Source of the DNA: JAHBNG01 sp039028975
GTDB lineage: Bacteria > Chloroflexota > Anaerolineae > Caldilineales > Caldilineaceae
Assembly: GCA_039028975.1 (NCBI GenBank)
Contig: JBCCHB010000001.1
Coordinates: 1-64,000 of the forward strand
Length of the DNA: 64,000 bases
Direction: 5' to 3'
Shown one piece after another: positions 59,301 to 64,000 of this stretch. The notes beneath the pieces were generated by a model that was not told the origin of the DNA, did not search any database, and saw only the letters and a program-made list of their open reading frames with translations. Positions within the stretch are counted from its first letter, which is position 1, and each line of letters starts with the position of its first letter. The position numbers and the translations under genes were made by a program.

Positions 59301-61409
59301 TTAGTTCTCCAAGGGTCTAAATAATGGTAACATAGAATTACTTAAACCAATGATAAAACCGGCCCAGTTTGCTGCAATCGCCGCATCTGGTCTAAATCCC
59401 CAAAATAAAGCACCACCGATTCCCATCAGTGTAGAAAGGCTGAGAATAGAGAAAGATCGTTCCATATTACGATTGTAATTCTTTACTAGATCAAATAAAT
59501 AGGGCAGATGGCTTAATCCTCGATCGAGCAAGATAATCTGTGCGGTATCCATTGCTACAGTAGAAGCACCTCCCAGCGAAATTGACACATGTGATTTTTT
59601 TAGAGCGATGGTATCGTTGATGCCATCGCCTACATAGCAGACAAATCGGCCCTCATGACATAGCTGCTCAATAATATCTGCTTTATCCTCTGGTAATGTT
59701 TCGGCAAAATAATGGTCTATGCCTAAGTCCTGGCTTAGTTTTTTTGTAGGTATAGTATGGTCGCCAGAGATGATATAAATCTCCTTGAGATTGCCCTGCT
59801 GACGCAATTGTCGAATAACTTCACGAGCTTCGGGGCGTATTGTAGGAACCAACTCAATGGCACCAATCAGCTGGTTATTGCGCGCAATCATAATGAGCGA
59901 ATGCCCCAAAGTGTGGCTCTCATCCTCTGCTTGCTGAATCATTGGCGGGATAAGAATATTGGAAGATTCCATAAAACGATGGCTACCTACCTGAATGGTA
60001 GCCTCGTCTAATTTGACCATTAGCCCATACCCTATTTTGTAGTCAGAGTCTTGGAGCGTTGAAATGTCAAGCTGTCGTTTTTCAGCCTCTTCTAGGATGG
60101 CCTTTGCAATGGGATGAGTCTGCTTTGACTCTGCTGTCGCGGTCAAACGGAGGATCTCAACCTCGGAATAGGAAGAACAGGTATAGATCTTGCCAATGTG
60201 AGGTTGTTCGATGGTCAAGGTTCCAGTTTTATCAAAAACAAGCGTGTCTATCTTATGCAATAAATCAAGCGAACGACCATCCTTAATGAGTACCCCTTTC
60301 TGATGGGCCTGATGCAGATAGTTCAGAATGCTAATCGGCGCTAAAATCGACAGTTTATTTTTGAAATGGGCATTGAGAATCGCTATGGCATTGACAGGTT
60401 GGACGACGAACAAGGACAAAGCGCTAAGAACAATCGTGGGTGTAACAGTTTGATTGGCTATATTTTCAGCGCGCAGTTGTTGTGTTGATTTAAACTCAAG
60501 GGTTTGATTCAAAATATGACCTATTTTCGCTGCTGCGGTTTCTTGCCCTGTCTTCTCAACCTCAATATACACTTGTCCAGCGGTAATAAACGTCGAGGCA
60601 AATACAGAATCACCTCCTTCTTTTTCGAGCGGCCGGGCCTCACCTGTTAAAACATGTTGGTCCACTGTTGCTAACCCCTGGGTAATGGTTCCATCTGCAG
60701 GGATGACATCCCCAGCACCAACTACAACAATGTCTCCCTTTTGTAGATTAGTGAAAGGAACTTGTACCTCGACACCATCTACTAAAACCCAAACGGACTC
60801 AGGCGTCTGACGAAAGACATTGACCAGCCTTTGCCTAGAATCATCTGTCGTCAATAGGATGAGTTTTTGTGAAACTTGGTATAAAAAGTTTGATATCGTA
60901 GCGATCCATAGATAACCTGCTAAAATAGCCCCAATCTCGGACATAACCATGAGGGTTTCCATAGTGACTTGGCCCTGTTTTAGACCCTCATAGTTCTTTT
61001 TATGCAGTGGGATTGAGTTATAAAATACGAACGGCAGAGCTGCCACATTTAAGGGCCAATAAAACAGGGTGCCTACTGCTGTTATTCCGATCAATCCAGC
61101 TCCTACGCCGAGTCTTTGGTTAATCTGATGATGCATTTGAGCAACTCGATGCTGCTCTTCATCTGAAATAAATTCCGACAAACTATGCCGATATGTCTTG
61201 GCCGATTTCTGGTTTGCTTGTTGCCTTCGGCGATACAATCGCGGAATCCGACAAAGAATGGGAATAGATGCTAGCGATTCAATGGGCAAAGAGGTACGTG
61301 CCTCTTGTAATTGCAGGTAATCGATCAATCTCTTATTTTGCCGCTTTTTTGAATGCGTTTTAACGCCGATATTAAAAACGGCAGAAGTCGTTAAAGAAGT
61401 TGTGGCCAT
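59301..61409 (-). CDS. P-type ATPase without CPC motif (HMA-like)
   Basis: This 702-residue P-type ATPase resembles the heavy-metal (P1B) branch. The A-domain motif is TGEA (HVLTGEARPLEKEGG), the phosphorylation motif DTLVFDKTGTLTIEQPHIGK (Asp near 389), the P1B-type HP in ESKQTHPIAKAIL, and the hinge CYVGDGINDTIALK. The ion-site helix reads KNKLSILAPISILNYLHQAH where P1B pumps carry CPC, SPC or CPx-like motifs. With no Cys in this position, the metal specificity is lost or changed. No N-terminal Cys-x-x-Cys HMA domain is present; the N-terminus is Lys/Arg-rich. GGAGA precedes the ATG. The gene is noticeably more AT-rich than its neighbours, which suggests transfer. Confidence 0.85.
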   Translation of the reverse strand: MATTSLTTSAVFNIGVKTHSKKRQNKRLIDYLQLQEARTSLPIESLASIPILCRIPRLYRRRQQANQKSAKTYRHSLSEFISDEEQHRVAQMHHQINQRLGVGAGLIGITAVGTLFYWPLNVAALPFVFYNSIPLHKKNYEGLKQGQVTMETLMVMSEIGAILAGYLWIATISNFLYQVSQKLILLTTDDSRQRLVNVFRQTPESVWVLVDGVEVQVPFTNLQKGDIVVVGAGDVIPADGTITQGLATVDQHVLTGEARPLEKEGGDSVFASTFITAGQVYIEVEKTGQETAAAKIGHILNQTLEFKSTQQLRAENIANQTVTPTIVLSALSLFVVQPVNAIAILNAHFKNKLSILAPISILNYLHQAHQKGVLIKDGRSLDLLHKIDTLVFDKTGTLTIEQPHIGKIYTCSSYSEVEILRLTATAESKQTHPIAKAILEEAEKRQLDISTLQDSDYKIGYGLMVKLDEATIQVGSHRFMESSNILIPPMIQQAEDESHTLGHSLIMIARNNQLIGAIELVPTIRPEAREVIRQLRQQGNLKEIYIISGDHTIPTKKLSQDLGIDHYFAETLPEDKADIIEQLCHEGRFVCYVGDGINDTIALKKSHVSISLGGASTVAMDTAQIILLDRGLSHLPYLFDLVKNYNRNMERSFSILSLSTLMGIGGALFWGFRPDAAIAANWAGFIIGLSNSMLPLFRPLEN

Positions 61410-61600
61410 AGTTTCTCCAAACAGATCCGACTTAATTTGCCTTGAATAGTTGGATTGCTTACTTTAGAATTCGTAAAAAAATAATTACTGTAGCCAAAGT
61501 ATACAAAACACGCGTGGATCAAACGTGGTATGAACGTGGCGTAGAAGGAATACAAACTAATGCCTAACCAAATTAATGCTGGTACAACGGGCAAGAACAT
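61391..61600 (-). CDS. Small hydrophobic protein upstream of the P-type ATPase
   Basis: This 69-codon frame is in the same direction as the ATPase and overlaps it by 19 nt. It has one hydrophobic helix (FLPVVPALIWLGISLYSFYA) and a mixed tail. No ribosome-binding site is obvious and the family is unknown. Small membrane partners occur near some unusual P-type ATPases, and the overlap supports coupling, but it may be non-coding. Confidence 0.35.
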   Translation of the reverse strand: MFLPVVPALIWLGISLYSFYATFIPRLIHACFVYFGYSNYFFTNSKVSNPTIQGKLSRICLEKLWPQLL

Positions 61601-61605
61601 GGCTC

Positions 61606-61637
61606 GCGAAGACGCAAAGAATACTTTGTGTCTTCGC
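61606..61637. repeat. Hairpin GCGAAGACGCAAAG/CTTTGTGTCTTCGC
   Basis: This is a 14-bp stem with one G-T pair and a 4-nt loop, just upstream of the small hydrophobic frame. It could be a terminator-like or dispersed hairpin. There is no T-tract. Confidence 0.6.
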
Positions 61638-61763
61638 TGCTTTATGAGAGGCCTTTTGGTTCTGGCTTCGCCAGCTTAGGTACAAAGATATGGTACGGTT
61701 GCAATAGCTGGTGGATTAGCAAGCATGGTGAACTTACCTTGTCCTGGCAGATACACAGTCAAC

Positions 61764-62000
61764 TCAAGTGCAAAATAAGGGGTATTCCGGTATCGATGCG
61801 GGATCGACCATGCCAGCTGAAAGGCTCAGAGAGATAGTAGGCCTGGTGTGCCCCAGAAGCTGGCAACCAAACTAAAGGGTTGGCTGGTCGCCGCCAATTC
61901 TTGCAACTTTTCCACCGCCAGATGCGCAACAAACTGTTCTTCATGGGCTTCGGGTGGACCTTCCAGCACGCCGCTGCCGTTCATAAAGGTCGGTCGTATA
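61764..62000 (-). pseudogene. Sulfatase remnant with several frameshifts
   Basis: On the minus strand fragments in successive frames give FMNGSGVLEGPPEAHEEQFV, LAVEKLQELAATSQPFSLVA and SFWG. In a second frame AHQAYYLSEPFSWH continues, and in a third MVDPASIPEYPLFCT. Together they trace the middle of an arylsulfatase-type enzyme (pattern SFxGPHxPYxxPEPF...MxDPxxIPExP). The catalytic CxPSR region is absent. At least two frameshifts make this debris. It lies near the GH43-like edge and may stem from a lost sulfated-glycan locus. Confidence 0.65.
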
Positions 62001-62080
62001 ACGATGGTTGTGTAAAATGCGCAATAGAGGGCGTCTCCACTTAGAAGCTCTGCAATTTTACACAGAATTCGTTATACCAT

Positions 62081-62359
62081 CTAAAGGTCCAGAGTGAAGG
62101 GATCGTGAAGGGTTGAAGTCTGCCCATTCCACTCTGGACGATTGAAATTATACTCGATCCCGACGCGAGCCTCAGCTAGGCTGCGTTCGTCGGCATGGCG
62201 CTGGTAGGCATCAGACATATAGCTTTTGCCGTAATCGGGCCTGAACTGGGGGGGTGGGTCTTTCAGGGGTAGGTTTTTTGAAAACAGGTCGAAATCGGGT
62301 CGAAATGGCCAAAATCGGGCGATTCTAAGCCCCAAATCGGGGAATTTGGACCCAAACAA
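62081..62359 (-). CDS. Hypothetical fragment
   Basis: This 92-codon frame has an N-terminal third (MFGSKFPDLGLRIARFWPFR) that lies inside the palindromic element 62268-62382 and is probably not genuine. The rest (FRPDYGKSYMSDAYQRHADE, RSLAEARVGIEYNFNRPEWN) looks protein-like with a compact end (DPFTLDL), but I recognise no family. It may be the 3' end of a disrupted gene. Confidence 0.35.
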   Translation of the reverse strand: MFGSKFPDLGLRIARFWPFRPDFDLFSKNLPLKDPPPQFRPDYGKSYMSDAYQRHADERSLAEARVGIEYNFNRPEWNGQTSTLHDPFTLDL

Positions 62360-62382
62360 TGGCTCGCTCGAAAAAACCTACC
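62268..62382. mobile_element. MITE-like inverted repeat GGTAGGTTTTTT
   Basis: GGTAGGTTTTTT (62268-62279) and AAAAAACCTACC (62371-62382) are perfect 12-bp inverted ends about 115 bp apart. The interior carries further short inverted or direct motifs (CGAAATCGGG repeats, CCCCAAATCGGGG). It appears to have inserted into the frame at 62081-62359. Confidence 0.62.
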
Positions 62383-62502
62383 TCTCAAAGGGGGCGGTGG
62401 GTTGGGTGGTCTGGGAATGGTCGTTGGCCCTCGGTCATTGGTCCCTGGTTATTGCGTGACGGATGGCTAAGAACCAATGACTAGGGTAGCGATACGGCAC
62501 AT

Positions 62503-63339
62503 TTAGAGCGTTTCACGCACTCGTTCAGCATCCTTGAATAGGACTTCGCGGACTGCATTAGTCGCCTTCTCGTGAAATTGAACCGCAGCAGGATCAAAAT
62601 CCTTGGTGGGGCGTGGTGTATGAGTAAAGTGACCATAGCGATCCTCACCCCTTACAAGGGCAGCACTATCCCACTCACCAACGATCTGCTTCGTATTCGT
62701 TGGCGCATAGTGTAGCGAAAGACCAATGCGGCGATCATTGGAGCGATTAGGCGTAGACGCGTGGGCCAGCCGTCCATTGTGCATGGACATCTCGCCAGGC
62801 TGCAGCGGCATGGCGACCGCCTCGGATTCGTCAACCTCTACAGAAATCTCCTGCCCGCGGGTCAAGAGATTGTCCTCTTCATACTCATCCGCATGGGGCA
62901 AAAGTTCCCCTATATGGCTTCCAGGCAGCACGCGCATACATCCACTTTCCAACGTTGCTGGTGAGAGGGCCAACCAGGCTGTGATCAAGTCATGGGTATC
63001 GAGTCCCCAATAATTAAGATCTTGATGCCACGAGACAAAGCTCTCGCTGTTGGCCTCCTTAATCCAAAAGAGGGTATTCCAGCAGAGGATATCGGGCCCA
63101 ATCAGATCTTCGACCGCATCCAGAATGGTTGGATGGCGCATCAAATCGTCCACCCAAGTAAAGAGCAAGTGCGATTTGTTGCGTTGCGCACCTGAAATGG
63201 GTTGACCCTGGCCAGATTCAAATTTCTCCAGTTGGGCGCGACTCGCGGCAACTTGCTCATCGTCGAGTATCTTGATGGGGAAGTAGTAGCCATCGGCATG
63301 ATATTGGGTTATGGCGTCTGCGGGCATAAGTTTGGGCAT
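62503..63339 (-). CDS. Phytanoyl-CoA dioxygenase (PhyH) family protein
   Basis: This is a 2-oxoglutarate/Fe(II)-dependent oxygenase of about 278 residues. The iron ligands are visible: HQD in SFVSWHQDLNYWGLDTHD and the distal His in SMHNGRLAHASTPNRSNDRR, with the Arg that binds 2-oxoglutarate following. The N-terminus YHADGYYFPIKILDDEQVAA is typical. Bacterial PhyH proteins hydroxylate small molecules such as ectoine or mitomycin-type precursors; the substrate here is unknown. AAGGAGATC precedes the ATG at 63339, so the longer frame to 63432 is rejected. Confidence 0.9.
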   Translation of the reverse strand: MPKLMPADAITQYHADGYYFPIKILDDEQVAASRAQLEKFESGQGQPISGAQRNKSHLLFTWVDDLMRHPTILDAVEDLIGPDILCWNTLFWIKEANSESFVSWHQDLNYWGLDTHDLITAWLALSPATLESGCMRVLPGSHIGELLPHADEYEEDNLLTRGQEISVEVDESEAVAMPLQPGEMSMHNGRLAHASTPNRSNDRRIGLSLHYAPTNTKQIVGEWDSAALVRGEDRYGHFTHTPRPTKDFDPAAVQFHEKATNAVREVLFKDAERVRETL

Positions 63340-63401
63340 GAGGCGATCTCCTTTTGATGTTTCGTACCTGTTCGATTGCTCAACTAATACTGTTTGGCTC
63401 T

Positions 63402-63454
63402 GTAGAAACCATAAATCCATTATAGAATGCACCGGACAAATCCATGGTTTCTAC
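63402..63454. repeat. Inverted repeat GTAGAAACCAT/ATGGTTTCTAC
   Basis: Perfect 11-bp arms are separated by 31 bp, upstream of the PhyH gene. About 90 bp downstream (63545-63580) lies a copy of the GGCACGCCTCGTGCC core seen at 18708 and 32459. The 63340-63616 gap holds no other gene. Confidence 0.6.
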
Positions 63455-63616
63455 AACCTCAATCGGTATCATTTTGAGGGTATCCGAAAATCTGCGCAAA
63501 TAATGCTCGTACCGTTTAAGGAATATCAGTAGTACGTAGTGCAGTAGGCACGCCTCGTGCCGCATGTGCGCGTGCTCATTGAACGATTGCGCTTGGTTAC
63601 AGATGCAAAGCATCAT

Positions 63617-64000
63617 CTACTGAATATCATTATCAGGCCAAGACCAATGAACCAAATCATCGCTCCAGGCAATGCCTAGTGACGCTTGGTTATCAAAGTT
63701 TACCTGTTCTGGTTCAGGGCCACTGCCATGAAAAAACATCAGATACTTTGCAATATTCGGTACGTGCCGCAGATCGACAACCGCACCAGCGGTTATCCGC
63801 CCTTTGGCCCAAGTCCACTCGTCTTGCCCAAGCGTAATCAGATCGCCCCAATCTCGCCAATTGCGCAAATCGTTTGAGCGTTTGATGCCGATCCCGTTTG
63901 ACGGTGAATGAAAGAGGATATACTCGTTGTTCTCAACCAACACGCATACATTTTCGCCACTGGCGGTGTTGCCAAAATATGTCCAGGTCTTCAAGTCAAT
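63617..64000 (-). CDS. GH43-like five-bladed beta-propeller glycosidase, partial
   Basis: This frame runs off the window edge; only the C-terminal part is here. The reading DLKTWTYFGN, NNEYILFHSPSNGIGIKRSN, DLRNWRDWGDLITLGQDEWT, WAKGRITAGAVVDLRHVPNI and KYLMFFHGSGPEPE is typical of GH43/GH117-like beta-propeller glycosidases (repeated D-L-x-x-W blades). No signal is visible. The TTG at 63994 is internal to the family sequence and is not a start. It probably acts on plant or algal polysaccharide side chains, consistent with the sulfatase remnant nearby. Confidence 0.75.
   Translation of the reverse strand: MDLKTWTYFGNTASGENVCVLVENNEYILFHSPSNGIGIKRSNDLRNWRDWGDLITLGQDEWTWAKGRITAGAVVDLRHVPNIAKYLMFFHGSGPEPEQVNFDNQASLGIAWSDDLVHWSWPDNDIQ

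Overview
The window reads as an accessory-rich stretch of a bacterial chromosome, most likely Chloroflexota (Anaerolineae / Caldilinea-like). I infer this from the gene families and style: an EAD1-NACHT NTPase, a fused OpuAB permease, a giant secreted beta-helix protein whose C-terminus ends LYLPLLIEQ, lipoprotein-type solute-binding proteins, and many dispersed palindromes. There is no 16S rRNA or other marker gene, so the placement is tentative. I see no tRNA, rRNA, CRISPR array or intact transposase.

Layout. 0.2-9.3 kb: a frameshifted CPBP protease, an EEP-family phosphodiesterase, then a minus-strand block of small ligand-binding or thiol-chemistry folds (DUF1697, four VOC proteins, TfoX-N, GFA, SRPBCC, GyrI-like, VOC-DinB fusion), and a metallophosphoesterase. 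8.6-10.7 kb: a TetR repressor divergent from a DUF418 membrane protein, with two matching palindromic operators between them. 11-15.6 kb: a glycine betaine/proline ABC operon (ATPase, double permease, binding lipoprotein). 15.8-18.5 kb: an EAD1-NACHT STAND NTPase with an Arg/Asp/Ala/Leu six-residue repeat array. 19-19.8 kb: an antitoxin-PIN toxin pair. 20-28.6 kb: one 2854-residue secreted beta-helix protein. 29-35 kb: methyltransferase, DUF433/DUF5615 toxin-antitoxin pair, VOC-AraC-VOC cluster, DinB and SnoaL proteins, and several broken genes. 35.7-41.5 kb: a family-5 peptide/nickel-type ABC importer (binding protein, two permeases) whose last gene overlaps a membrane spermidine-synthase-like protein. 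42-50.4 kb: AraC regulator and methyltransferase-like gene divergent from an SDR, a flavin-dependent halogenase-like protein, two tandem membrane-anchored alpha/beta hydrolases and a haloalkane-dehalogenase-like lipoprotein. 50.6-55.1 kb: MerR regulator, decayed quinone reductase, membrane protein, 5'-truncated flavin monooxygenase. 55.2-59 kb: a cobalamin riboswitch and terminator ahead of a BtuF-BtuC-BtuD importer. 59.3-64 kb: a P-type ATPase lacking the CPC motif, sulfatase debris, a PhyH dioxygenase and the edge of a GH43-like glycosidase.

Two themes stand out. First, an unusual number of gene remnants (at least nine with visible frameshifts, nonsense codons or truncations) lie among dispersed inverted repeats, suggesting ongoing gene decay and mobile-element traffic. 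Second, a possible organohalogen locus (halogenase plus dehalogenase-fold hydrolases in one directional cluster) and an EAD1-NACHT conflict protein are the best candidates for undescribed biology.
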